DNA from: Lysobacter sp. yr284
Lineage (GTDB): Bacteria; Pseudomonadota; Gammaproteobacteria; Xanthomonadales; Xanthomonadaceae
Reading direction: 5' to 3'
DNA length: 64,000 nt
Assembly: GCF_900107375.1 (NCBI RefSeq)
Contig: NZ_FNPT01000014.1
Location: 62,001 to 126,000 of the forward strand
The translations under genes and the position numbers were made by a program. Of this stretch, positions 11,027 to 21,248 are shown piece after piece. The notes under the pieces are model-generated. The model did no database searches and had not been told where the DNA came from. It worked only from the letters and a program-made list of their open reading frames with translations. How positions within the stretch are numbered: position 1 is the stretch's first letter; each line of letters opens with the position of its first letter.

Positions 11027-11647
11027 ATGAAGCTCTACTACACCCCGCACACCTGCTCGTTCGCCCCGCACATCGTCGCCCGCGAACTCGGCCTGCCGCT
11101 GGAACTGCGCCGCGTGCGCCTGGGCGCCGAGGCCCGCATCCTGGCCGAAGACCGCGACTACCGCGAACTCAGCCCGCTCGGCTACGTCCCGCTGCTGGAA
11201 CTCGACGACGGCCGCCTGCTGCGCGAAGGCGTGGCGATCCTGCGTTACCTCGGCGACCAGAACCCTGAGGCCGGCCTCAGCGCCCCGCTCGGCAGCTTCG
11301 AGCGCGCCGAACAGGACCAGTGGCTGACCTTCGTCAACTCCGAACTGCATAAGACCTTCAGCCCGTGGTTGTTCCACCCCGAATACGGCGAAGCCCCGGT
11401 CCGCATCGCCGGCGAGCGCCTGCAGCCGCGCCTGGCCCTGGTCGACCGGCACCTGGACGGCCGCGAATTCCTCGGCGAACGCTTCGGCATCGCCGACGCC
11501 TACCTCTACACCGTCGCCGGCTGGGCGCGGCTGCTGAAGCTCGACCTCGCGCCGTATCCGCACCTGGCCGCGTACCTGGCCCGCCTGGACCAGCGCCCCA
11601 GCGTGCGCGAAGCGCTGCGCGCCGAGCGCGAGGACGGCCGATCGTGA
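11027..11647 (+). CDS. Glutathione S-transferase
   Basis: A 206-residue cytosolic GST. The N-terminal thioredoxin-like domain is MKLYYTPHTCSFAPHIVARE with the beta-class Cys10 region and the cis-Pro segment GYVPLLELDDGRLLREGVAI. The C-terminal helical domain contains FGIADAYLYTVAGWARLL, the conserved N-capping and hydrophobic-staple region. The start ATG at 11027 gives the canonical beginning. The stop TGA overlaps the GTG start of the SMR gene, so the two are co-translated, suggesting a joint detoxification/efflux role under the divergent LysR regulator. Confidence 0.93.
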   Translation: MKLYYTPHTCSFAPHIVARELGLPLELRRVRLGAEARILAEDRDYRELSPLGYVPLLELDDGRLLREGVAILRYLGDQNPEAGLSAPLGSFERAEQDQWLTFVNSELHKTFSPWLFHPEYGEAPVRIAGERLQPRLALVDRHLDGREFLGERFGIADAYLYTVAGWARLLKLDLAPYPHLAAYLARLDQRPSVREALRAEREDGRS

Positions 11648-11973
11648 GCGCCGGCACCGCCTGGATCATGCTGGTCGCCGCGGGTTTGATCGACGTGGCC
11701 TGGGCGCTGAGCATGAAGTTGTCCAACGGCTACACCCGGCCCGGCTGGACCGCGGTGTCGCTGATCGCCCTGGCGGCGTTCGTGTGGCTGCTGGGGCGCG
11801 CGTTGACTGCGTTGCCGGTGGGTGTGGCGTATGCGGTGTGGACCGGGATCGGCGCGGCGGGGACGGTGTTGATCGGATCGGTGTTGTTCGGCGAATCGTT
11901 GACGCCGTTGAAGCTGGGTGGCGTGGGGCTGATCGTCGGTGGGATCGTGTTGTTGCGCAGTGCGCCGGCTTGA
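11644..11973 (+). CDS. SMR-family small exporter (SugE/Gdx-like)
   Basis: A 109-residue inner-membrane protein with four hydrophobic segments. WIMLVAAGLIDVAWALSMK is TM1, PGWTAVSLIALAAFVWLLGRA TM2, GVAYAVWTGIGAAGTVLIGS TM3 (with the GIGAAGT signature), and GVGLIVGGIVLLRSA TM4. In SugE/Gdx proteins TM1 carries a membrane-embedded glutamate essential for proton-coupled transport of guanidinium or quaternary ammonium. Here the aligned residue is aspartate (GLIDVAW). The GTG start overlaps the GST stop. The antisense RAYT frame overlaps its 3' two-thirds. Confidence 0.88.
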   Translation: MSAGTAWIMLVAAGLIDVAWALSMKLSNGYTRPGWTAVSLIALAAFVWLLGRALTALPVGVAYAVWTGIGAAGTVLIGSVLFGESLTPLKLGGVGLIVGGIVLLRSAPA

Positions 11974-12611
11974 GGGGTTTCGGCTGGCGGTGAGTTGCGC
12001 CGTGGTTCGGTTGTCGCGGTCGCGACTTGCGTCGCTCCTACAGGGCCTTCGGATCCCTCTGGGCTACCTGTAGGAGCGACGCAAGTCGCGACCGCGCAAC
12101 CCTCCGCCGGGACCGAAACCTTCCGCTGCGCCCAAACCGCATCCCAATACGGGTACTCCCGCACCCGCTCCACCAGCCCAGCCCGCACGGGATTCATCAC
12201 CACATATCTAGCCATCGCCACCAACCCCTCGTCCTTCCGCAACGCCCGGTCGTGATAAGCCGACCCCCAAATCGCCCACGGCACCGTCGCCCCCATCGCC
12301 GCCCGCACCCGCCGCGAACTCGCGCATTTAAGTTGCCGCACCAACGCCGGCAGCGACTCGCCCGGCCCGAGTTCGACCACGCCGTGCCAGTGGTCCGGCA
12401 TCAGCACCCAGGCCAGCAGCGTCGATCGCTGCCAGGAGCGCCGGTCCAGCAACGCCGCGATCGCCGCATCGGCCAGCGGCCCGTTCACGAACCAGGCGGC
12501 CCTCCCGTCGGTGACGAAAGTGAGCAGATAAATCCGTTGCGCCTCCGAAACCCGGCCGCGGCGTAAGGCCGCATGGCCGCGAATCGGCGCGAGGGCCATC
12601 GATTCGTCCAT
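11730..12611 (-). CDS. REP-associated tyrosine transposase (RAYT)
   Basis: Y1/IS200-like single-strand transposase domain. RIYLLTFVTDGRAAWFVN starts the fold. LMPDHWHGVVELG holds the HxH metal-binding motif (variant of HUH). ARYVVMNPVRAGLVERV contains the catalytic-tyrosine helix and the signature NPVRAGLV. RAYTs act on the REP hairpins around them, and family-1 REP pairs lie on both sides of this gene. The conserved domain ends near position 12105. Beyond it the frame stays open through the REP pair at 12016-12095 and into the antisense of the SMR gene, so the native C-terminus may have been replaced by REP-derived sequence. Confidence 0.85.
   Translation of the reverse strand: MDESMALAPIRGHAALRRGRVSEAQRIYLLTFVTDGRAAWFVNGPLADAAIAALLDRRSWQRSTLLAWVLMPDHWHGVVELGPGESLPALVRQLKCASSRRVRAAMGATVPWAIWGSAYHDRALRKDEGLVAMARYVVMNPVRAGLVERVREYPYWDAVWAQRKVSVPAEGCAVATCVAPTGSPEGSEGPVGATQVATATTEPRRNSPPAETPQAGALRNNTIPPTISPTPPSFNGVNDSPNNTDPINTVPAAPIPVHTAYATPTGNAVNARPSSHTNAARAISDTAVQPGRV
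12016..12095. repeat. REP pair, family 1, inside the RAYT 3' end
   Basis: Perfect 29-bp inverted arms (12016-12044 and 12067-12095). The RAYT frame reads straight through both arms, encoding ATCVAPTG-type residues. Confidence 0.92.
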
Positions 12612-12714
12612 GAATCCAGCGTCGCCGGGCGGGCCGTGACGCCAAATCGGGAAAAGCCGTCGGGCTGGGTCGGATTAAGCCCGGTAGGTATGTAGCGCCG
12701 GACGTCGAATCAGC

Positions 12715-12778
12715 GCGGTCGCGGCTCGCGCCGCTCCTACAAGGAGCCCATGTATGAGCGGCGCGAGCCGCGACCGCG
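12715..12778. repeat. REP pair, family 1 (GGCTCGCGCC variant)
   Basis: Arms at 12715-12741 and 12751-12778 with a 9-bp loop. The core is GAGCGGCGCGAGCCGCGACC, the same G/C variant as at 41084-41146. It lies in the 361-bp interval between the RAYT start and aceE, which otherwise shows no gene. Confidence 0.88.
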
Positions 12779-12972
12779 TCAACCCCGCCGCCGGCGTAAG
12801 CAACCACACGCCCGCGTATCCACCCAAAACCCACCCAAACCCCCTAGCCAAAACGGACTATCCCACCCCTCCGACCACCTAAAGCAAGCCGCCACGCACC
12901 CCCCGTTTGTTAGACTCGACGCTCTAATCCGCCCCCACAAACACGAGGCGCGGCCACGGGGCCGCGAGATCG

Positions 12973-15678
<2,706 letters not shown>

Positions 15679-15742
15679 CTAGCGCATGCATACTGCCGAT
15701 AGTCGCTGATGTTGAGACGCGACTAGCCTGAAATCGTCAGCT

Positions 15743-16954
15743 ATGCCTAGAGTTAACCCAGGAATCTTGGCGTGGGCGAGGCAGACCGCAGGTCTGCCTC
15801 TAGATGACGCTGCGCGCAAGATTGGCTTTAAAGATACAAGGGGCAGAACCGCCCTTGATCGCCTCCATGCATTAGAAGCGGGGCAGGAAGCTCCATCCCG
15901 GGCAGTTCTGCTCAAGATGGCTAAACAGTACCGTCGCCCGCTTCTAACCTTTTACCTATCTCAGCCCCCGATGACCGGGGATCGAGGGCAGGACTTCAGA
16001 ACTCTTCCGGGAGCTATAGATCCTGGCGCTGATGCCTTGGTGGATGCACTTATTCGTGATGTGCGCGCACGCCAACAGATGGTTCGGTCTGCATTGGACG
16101 ATGATGAGGCGGAATCTCTGAGTTTTATAGGCTCAAAAAGCCTAGATCATGGCGTAGGTGATGTTTCTCGCGACATCACGCGTGTTATTGGATTTGACTT
16201 GCCTGAGTTTCGCCGGGCTAGAACTCCTGAGGCGGCATTTGCAATGCTGCGGGACGCGGCAGAGGGCGTCGGGATATTTGTTCTTCTCATTGGAAACCTC
16301 GGTAGTCATCACACAGCGTTGGAGCCGGAGATTTTTAGAGGTTTTGCGCTTGCTGACAACGTAGCTCCATTCGTTGTAATAAATGACCAAGATGCAAAGG
16401 CGGCTTGGTCGTTTACCTTGCTCCATGAAATAGTTCATTTGTGGATAGGTGAAACTGGCGTCAGTGGCGGTGCCCCAAATGTCGGAGTGGAGCGGTTCTG
16501 TAATGACGTTGCCAGCGAAATGCTTCTCCCTGAGCGCGATATAGCTCGCGAGCATTGGGTTGGCGTAGCTCATGATTTCCGCAGGTTAGAAAATGAAATT
16601 TCAATATTTGCGCGACCACGGAATCTAAGTTATTCGCTTGTAGCCTATCGGCTGTTTCGCGCCAGAATAATTGATAGGGATATGTGGGAGCGGTGCTGCC
16701 GGCATTTTCGCGATCTCTGGCGGCGACAAAGAGCTAGTGCGAGGGAGCAGGCTCGACAGGATGACTCAAGTGGTCCGAGTTATTATGTGGTTCGCCGCCA
16801 TAAACTTGGCAAGGCTCTGATAAATTTCGTCCGTCAACAGATGAATGATGGCGAACTTTCGCCGACGAAGGCGGCTAAGATCCTTGGCGTTAAAGCACGT
16901 AGTGTTGGTCCTCTCATTAGAGCCGATCAAATGGCTCATGAGGGGCGTCAATGA
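15743..16954 (+). CDS. XRE-ImmA/IrrE-type metallopeptidase regulator
   Basis: A 403-residue protein with an N-terminal helix-turn-helix (GILAWARQTAGLPLDDAARK, about 1-65). The central zinc-peptidase domain of the M78/ImmA-IrrE family has HExxH in LLHEIVHLW near residue 230 and a downstream acidic ERFCNDVASEMLLP. The C-terminus has a second HTH-like helix pair (LSPTKAAKILGVKARSVG). Such proteins act as antitoxins or as repressor-cleaving regulators. The stop overlaps the next ATG (ATGA). Codon use is A/T-richer than the neighbours, indicating acquisition by transfer. With DUF4411 next to it, a toxin-antitoxin pair is the most likely role. Confidence 0.88.
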   Translation: MPRVNPGILAWARQTAGLPLDDAARKIGFKDTRGRTALDRLHALEAGQEAPSRAVLLKMAKQYRRPLLTFYLSQPPMTGDRGQDFRTLPGAIDPGADALVDALIRDVRARQQMVRSALDDDEAESLSFIGSKSLDHGVGDVSRDITRVIGFDLPEFRRARTPEAAFAMLRDAAEGVGIFVLLIGNLGSHHTALEPEIFRGFALADNVAPFVVINDQDAKAAWSFTLLHEIVHLWIGETGVSGGAPNVGVERFCNDVASEMLLPERDIAREHWVGVAHDFRRLENEISIFARPRNLSYSLVAYRLFRARIIDRDMWERCCRHFRDLWRRQRASAREQARQDDSSGPSYYVVRRHKLGKALINFVRQQMNDGELSPTKAAKILGVKARSVGPLIRADQMAHEGRQ

Positions 16955-17463
16955 CCTACTTAATTGATGCCGGTGTTTTGATAACGGCGAATGCGCTGTA
17001 TTACCCGATTGATCGAGTCCCAGAGTTCTGGGGCTGGCTTCTCCATCATGCTGAAGCAGGGCGTGTCAAAGTCCCGCTTGAGATATATGAAGAAATAAAA
17101 GATGGTCCCACAGAGCATGAGCGTGATCTGCTCTATGACTGGGTGACGGATGAAGATATTAAATGCCACTTAATACTTGACGAAGATGTCGATCCATCGC
17201 TCGTATCAAGAGTGGTCATGGATGGCTACGCCCAAGACCTTACCGATAGTGAGATTGAACAAATAGGGCGAGATCCCTTTCTGGTCGCTTATGCAATGCG
17301 GGATCTTAGGGGGCGCACTGTAGTGACGACAGAAGTGTCTAAGCCCAGTAAACAACGCCAGAATAAGAAACTCCCAGACGTTTGCACCAGCTTCGGTGTT
17401 CGCTGGCTTGACACTTTTGCGTTCGTTAGGGAGTTGAATTTTTCTACCTCTTGGCGTCGCTAG
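16951..17463 (+). CDS. DUF4411 PIN-like protein, probable toxin
   Basis: A 170-residue protein starting MTYLIDAGVLITANALYYP, the first strand and catalytic-aspartate region of the PIN-like DUF4411 family. Further acidic positions are EEIKDG and IGRDPFLVAYA, then TVVTTEVS. PIN-fold proteins are metal-dependent RNases. It is coupled by ATGA overlap to the XRE-ImmA/IrrE gene, a pairing typical of type II toxin-antitoxin modules. It ends 2 bp from the convergent stop of the retron gene. Low GC as in its partner. Confidence 0.82.
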   Translation: MTYLIDAGVLITANALYYPIDRVPEFWGWLLHHAEAGRVKVPLEIYEEIKDGPTEHERDLLYDWVTDEDIKCHLILDEDVDPSLVSRVVMDGYAQDLTDSEIEQIGRDPFLVAYAMRDLRGRTVVTTEVSKPSKQRQNKKLPDVCTSFGVRWLDTFAFVRELNFSTSWRR

Positions 17464-17465
17464 GA

Positions 17466-19283
17466 TTATTCTGCTTTCGAGGGCTGAATTTTAGTGTTAT
17501 TTCTAGTGTGCCAAGGAGTGAAGGGGTTTTTCCTGTGGTAGAGCTTTTTTTCGGCGGTGTCTATAATAATGGTATATTTCGTACGCAGCTTTTCAAAAAA
17601 GCTATATTCTAGCGTGCTATTGCTGCCTGGCTGGAATTTTGCGTATGTAGATAGTGCGCCGAGCATGATGTCTGGGAGTAGCAGTGCTGGTCTCGCACCT
17701 TTTTTCTCTACTCTGATTTTTGGCATTTCCACAGGGCGTCGTTCGTTTAGCTCGACAAGGCGTAGATAAGAATCCTTAATGGAGCTGGTTACGCTCTGCT
17801 GGCTAATTTTCGACGGATTAGCTTCGATCATAATCTCAACGATCGCGTCGTCTGATCGTCGAAGTATAGGGTCAATTACTAATTTAAGGGCGCGAATGTA
17901 CGTGTCTTTGTAAGGCTCGTCGGAGAGGTTTTCGAGCACAACAAAGGTGCTGAATAGCCTCGGCATCAAAGTATCTACTATTCTTTCCCGCTGGCTGAGC
18001 GTTGATTCGGCCCAATGTAGGCTTGATTTTGCCGTTTGGTAGGCGTCGCTCGTTTCTTTTTCAATCAAGGATGTCAGGCTGGCTTCATCTGCTTGTATTG
18101 TGTTCGCGCTTAGTTCTACGCAGCACAACGCCAAGCAAGTTGATCCATCTGGACGCGGAATTTCTGATTCATCAATGAACCAGTAGGCGTCTCGCAGAAT
18201 ATGTAACGGTCGCGGTTCAAAAGATCGCCCAACCTTTTCTGTCTGGCAAATAGACGTCCATGCTGATCTAAGCTTTCTTGTAAGCTGTGACTCAACAGAC
18301 GTGACGTAGCTAATGGTTCCGTCGAGCCGATTGATGATCCTCTGAGTGGATTCGCTATCGGACTTCTCTACGTGGTTTTTGAGTCCGTATTTTTGAATAT
18401 AGTAGAGCTCTTGTCGTAGCTTACGTTTTAAGCCGCGTGGTACATGGGGCTGTTTTGGATCGGCAACACTCAGTCCGGTGACATAGTGTTTCTGTCCCCG
18501 CTTGGACGCGCGAAATTTCCTCTCGTTTGACCTAAATCCGAACTTGCCAAGAATGCCGTTGATTTCATCGTGCGACGGGAGTGTGTTGTCGCCGGAAAAT
18601 GTCAGATCGTCCGCATACCTGGTGTAAGTGCAATTTATTCTTTTGGCTAAGTTCGTGAACTCTATATCAATCGGGTTCGCCACTAGGTTGGCTATTGTCG
18701 GGCTCGCGTTCAAACCTAGCGGCAATGAGTTATTTATTGTAAGGAACTTGGCTAATAGGCTTGCCGTCTCTTTTTTCATGCCCGTTTTTCTTAGGGCGTG
18801 CTCCACATGGCCGATTGATATGGAGGGGAAGAACTCTTTTATATCGGCGCTGACAATGATTTTAGCGCCTTTGTGGCGAGACGCATTTGCGCGCGTAGAT
18901 CGATATTTTATGTAGCCGTATGCATTTTCATGTATGAACGAAGGCGCGTGGGCATGTATAAATCGATCAATATTCACGGCCGCACTCTTGTGCGCTAGTT
19001 TTATCTGTGAAGCTACTGCTTCCCATACATACCGAAAATCTCCCTCGCCTGGAAGAGATATTTGACCCAGTCTAATTGCCCCAATAGGGAGATCTGATGG
19101 GAGGTCTGGCAATGCTGGTGGACGCCAACTGCGCTTAACGATCTGATGCTGTCGATACAGAGTTTCCGGATCTGTACAGTCGCATACGTGCAGAAAGATA
19201 GGCGTGCTGATTCCGAGCGCTCTGGCCAAAGAGTCAGCGTCGGTAGGGCGTCTCAAGTCTGGAGCGAAGTTTTTCAGGCTCAT
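17466..19283 (-). CDS. Retron-type reverse transcriptase fused to DUF3800
   Basis: A 605-residue protein. The RT part (about 70-330) has the retron NAxxH motif (NASRH, residues 133-137), the catalytic strand IKEFFPSI with D147, LPLGLNASP, the active site YADD (223-226) and the retron VTG motif (QKHYVTG, 268-270). The C-terminal part (about 365-590) is DUF3800, an RNase H-like fold, with WFIDES at its first strand and D538 in LLPDIMLGAL. Retron RTs copy an adjacent structured RNA into a branched RNA-DNA used in phage defence. DUF3800-linked forms correspond to the group catalogued as type VII. I chose the ATG at 19281-19283 because it follows the inverted-repeat RNA and begins MSLKNFAPDL; a longer frame from 19391 would cover that RNA. 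Confidence 0.9.
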   Translation of the reverse strand: MSLKNFAPDLRRPTDADSLARALGISTPIFLHVCDCTDPETLYRQHQIVKRSWRPPALPDLPSDLPIGAIRLGQISLPGEGDFRYVWEAVASQIKLAHKSAAVNIDRFIHAHAPSFIHENAYGYIKYRSTRANASRHKGAKIIVSADIKEFFPSISIGHVEHALRKTGMKKETASLLAKFLTINNSLPLGLNASPTIANLVANPIDIEFTNLAKRINCTYTRYADDLTFSGDNTLPSHDEINGILGKFGFRSNERKFRASKRGQKHYVTGLSVADPKQPHVPRGLKRKLRQELYYIQKYGLKNHVEKSDSESTQRIINRLDGTISYVTSVESQLTRKLRSAWTSICQTEKVGRSFEPRPLHILRDAYWFIDESEIPRPDGSTCLALCCVELSANTIQADEASLTSLIEKETSDAYQTAKSSLHWAESTLSQRERIVDTLMPRLFSTFVVLENLSDEPYKDTYIRALKLVIDPILRRSDDAIVEIMIEANPSKISQQSVTSSIKDSYLRLVELNERRPVEMPKIRVEKKGARPALLLPDIMLGALSTYAKFQPGSNSTLEYSFFEKLRTKYTIIIDTAEKKLYHRKNPFTPWHTRNNTKIQPSKAE

Positions 19284-19286
19284 AGT

Positions 19287-19375
19287 GGGGCGGGCGATAA
19301 ACCAGGGAAAAGCAAGTGATGCCGCGATGGCGGATGCGAATCGCACCCTACTCAACAGGTCTATTCGCCCGCCCC
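19287..19375 (-). ncRNA. Candidate retron msr-msd RNA
   Basis: Immediately upstream of the RT start, an 11-bp perfect inverted repeat (GGGGCGGGCGA, complement of 19365-19375; TCGCCCGCCCC, complement of 19287-19297) encloses 67 bases, as the a1/a2 stem encloses retron RNA. Inside lies a stable hairpin (19332-19348, GGGTGC loop GCATCC) and a smaller CCGC/GCGG stem. A further stem-loop (19395-19423, ATTGGC/GCCAAT) lies just 5' and could belong to a longer transcript. At 89 bases the enclosed RNA is shorter than most characterised retron RNAs, and no obvious branching AGC follows a1, so the boundaries are tentative. Confidence 0.45.
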
Positions 19376-19455
19376 GGATTGAGCCTAGCACCTAATTGGC
19401 ATCCCTAACTAGATATCGCCAATGCGGGAATTTCTCCTCTAGTCTAGACATGTTA

Positions 19456-19470
19456 TTACGTTTAACGTAA
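19456..19470. promoter_or_regulatory. Perfect palindrome TTACGTTTAACGTAA, probable operator
   Basis: A 15-bp perfect palindrome lies between the divergent retron and XRE genes, 35 bp before the XRE start. A related half-site TTACGGTTTAA follows at 19471-19481. Position and symmetry fit autoregulation by the XRE protein and possible control of the retron transcript. Confidence 0.55.
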
Positions 19471-19505
19471 TTTACGGTTTAAGGGTTTGAAGCCATCCTT
19501 CGCGC

Positions 19506-19859
19506 ATGGCCCAGACCGAAGTAGACGCCCGCTCCATCTTTGCGCAGCGGCTGAAAGCAGCCAGGGAAGATGCCGGGCTCACTCAGAAGGAGCTGGGCAT
19601 GTCTGTGGGTTTGCCGCAAGAAACGGCCGCGGTCCGCATCAACCGCTACGAAAAGGGCGTCCACGACGCCGATCTGGCCACCGCGCGTCGCATCGCGCAG
19701 TCGCTGGGCGTCCCGCTCGCCTTCCTCTACGCCGACACCGACGTGCTGGCAGAGGCCATCCTGACCCTGGGCCTGCTGTCCAAGTCCGAGCAGCGCAAGG
19801 CCGTGGCCGACCTCAAGGCCCGGCTGGCGCAGGCGGGCGGGGCGGACTACAAGGGCTAA
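19506..19859 (+). CDS. XRE-family HTH regulator
   Basis: A 117-residue DNA-binding protein. The HTH at about 12-68 reads FAQRLKAAREDAGLTQKELG through INRYEKGVHDADLATARRIA, followed by LAFLYADTD and a C-terminal helix (QRKAVADLKARLAQAGG). It is divergent from the retron and preceded by a palindromic operator. Its last 40-50 codons are duplicated at 20262-20403 and 23090-23230 and a short internal piece at 22431-22473, which makes it the reference copy for those remnants. GC is again high, so it is probably the chromosomal gene next to which island modules were inserted. Confidence 0.9.
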   Translation: MAQTEVDARSIFAQRLKAAREDAGLTQKELGMSVGLPQETAAVRINRYEKGVHDADLATARRIAQSLGVPLAFLYADTDVLAEAILTLGLLSKSEQRKAVADLKARLAQAGGADYKG

Positions 19860-20008
19860 GCGCGTCGTGGCCTTGGGCGCGTCCTTGGGTCGCGCCAACG
19901 GACCGGAGGCTCGACCAGGGCACGGTGTCTGCCCGGGCAGTGGGCTCGTCCCTGCGAGCGCTCATGCGTATACCCTGGCGCCTTTCCTATTCGGGTAGCG
20001 GCTGCGCC

Positions 20009-20245
20009 ATGAAGCTCACGGGTTACAGCGTCGAAGATCAAGACGCCGAAGACATTCGATTCATCCAACTGGCGGAGATCAGCCTGGCGGCGAGCCCGGC
20101 CGAGCTTCGGCGTATGGCCACCTTCTTTAACAACGCGGCCGACACGATGGAGCGCATGGGCGACACCTACGATCACGAACATTTGTCGGATCGACAGCCG
20201 GGGTTCGACGACTCGCCGCATTTCGTGGTGTTCAGGACGACCTAG
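20009..20245 (+). CDS. Small hypothetical protein, 78 residues
   Basis: Acidic soluble protein MKLTGYSVEDQDAEDIRFIQ with LAASPAELRRMATFFNNAAD, ending SPHFVVFRTT. It has the look of small immunity-like proteins (a strand followed by an LxxxAxFxxxAA helix), but I cannot assign it to a family with confidence. It lies between the complete XRE gene and the first truncated XRE copy, as one cassette of the modular region. Confidence 0.6.
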   Translation: MKLTGYSVEDQDAEDIRFIQLAEISLAASPAELRRMATFFNNAADTMERMGDTYDHEHLSDRQPGFDDSPHFVVFRTT

Positions 20246-20261
20246 GCCGCCTGCGCCGATC

Positions 20262-20403
20262 GCGTCCCGCTCGCCTTCCTCTACGCCGACACCGACGTGC
20301 TGAGGCCATCCTGGCCCTGGACCTGCTGTCCAAGTCCGAGCAGCGCAAGGCCGTGGCCGACCTCAAGGCCCGGCTGGCGCAGGCGGGCGGGGCGGGCGAT
20401 TAG
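20262..20403 (+). pseudogene. XRE gene 3' remnant, frameshifted
   Basis: Nearly identical to the last 150 bp of the XRE gene (19708-19859), beginning at the codons for VPLAFLY. A 4-base deletion after GTGCTG shifts the frame. Its end, GGGGCGGGCGATTAG, differs from the full gene but matches the copy at 23230, so these two share an origin. No start or HTH is present. Confidence 0.85.
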
Positions 20404-20667
20404 GGCCGGCCGCGCGGTTGCCGGGAGGCGATCGTGTTGGCAGCGGCGGTGGTGTCCTTTTCGAGTCGCCGTGTCCGGTTCCCCTATGGAGGCCTTCGGC
20501 CCGGTGTCGATGGCTCCGCTGAGCCTGACTGAGGCGTCTCGAGCAGTACAGGCGGAAGCGGTGGGCTCCTCGCGAGTGCAGGGCGAACGCTTCGTCGCAG
20601 CGGACTCCCTCTTTTGCGCCGCTTCCGATCGCGTGGGCCGGGTGCGGCTCGTACGCAGCGAGGGCTG

Positions 20668-21186
20668 CTACCGCCGGGGCGTCTCCGCGATTTCCAGCGC
20701 GGTCACGCATACCCGCTTGGCGTCGGTAGACGAGAACCCGACCGACATACCGCTGCCGGTTGCGAAGTAGAGGCCAGAGTTCCGGGACTGATCCAGTCGT
20801 GATGGATCGGGATGCGTAACAGCGATGGCCTTCTCGACGGGAAAGCAGGGGGAACTGTCGATTTCCACTAACGCGTGGCGGCCTTCCAGTTGCAGGTAAC
20901 GAAGGACGATATAGCCGTCACGCAACTTCAGTGGCTTCTGATGCTCGACCTGATCGGTGACCGGCGCTTGATCGCTCATGGGAAACCGAGCCTGAAGCAT
21001 CCGGGTCACGTGATCGAAGCCGTCGGCGCCTGATTGAAGAGGCTGGGTCAGCATGGATTCGACGGTTAGGTGATCGGACATATCAGTGGACGGCGTCGGA
21101 CTGGTCGCACATGCAGTCACGCTCAACGCAAACACCGTCAGCGTGAGCGTTGCGCATACGTGCGCACGTGAGCCACATATTTTCAC
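20668..21186 (-). CDS. Immunity lipoprotein for T4SS effector (X-Tfi-like)
   Basis: A 172-residue predicted lipoprotein with signal peptide and lipobox SVTAC (Cys26). The mature part shows the pattern shared by all five lipoproteins here: VESMLTQPLQSGADG near the start, SSPCFPVEKAIAVT in the middle and VCVTALEI at the end, suggesting a C-C disulphide in the periplasm. It is divergent from, and adjacent to, the effector at 21249, which it presumably neutralises. Family knowledge: X-T4SS effectors of Xanthomonadaceae are paired with periplasmic lipoprotein inhibitors. Confidence 0.75.
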   Translation of the reverse strand: MKICGSRAHVCATLTLTVFALSVTACATSPTPSTDMSDHLTVESMLTQPLQSGADGFDHVTRMLQARFPMSDQAPVTDQVEHQKPLKLRDGYIVLRYLQLEGRHALVEIDSSPCFPVEKAIAVTHPDPSRLDQSRNSGLYFATGSGMSVGFSSTDAKRVCVTALEIAETPRR

Positions 21187-21248
21187 CGTCTACTCCCAAG
21201 CGGTAGGCCGTCCTAGCATAGAGCCTTCGGTCGACGGTGAGGAAGGCG

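Noticed and set aside
12001-12260. Small plus-strand ORFs spanning REP pairs (ATCVAPTG-like peptides)
   Set aside because: They are translations of repeat DNA and recur wherever the REP occurs.
19287-19375. Intrinsic terminator reading of the 11-bp inverted repeat
   Set aside because: The arms are 67 bases apart and there is no T-run after the second arm; position before the RT fits a retron RNA better.
19284-19391. Longer RT start at 19391
   Set aside because: It would translate the structured inverted-repeat region and add 36 unconserved residues. The ATG at 19283 follows directly after the repeat.
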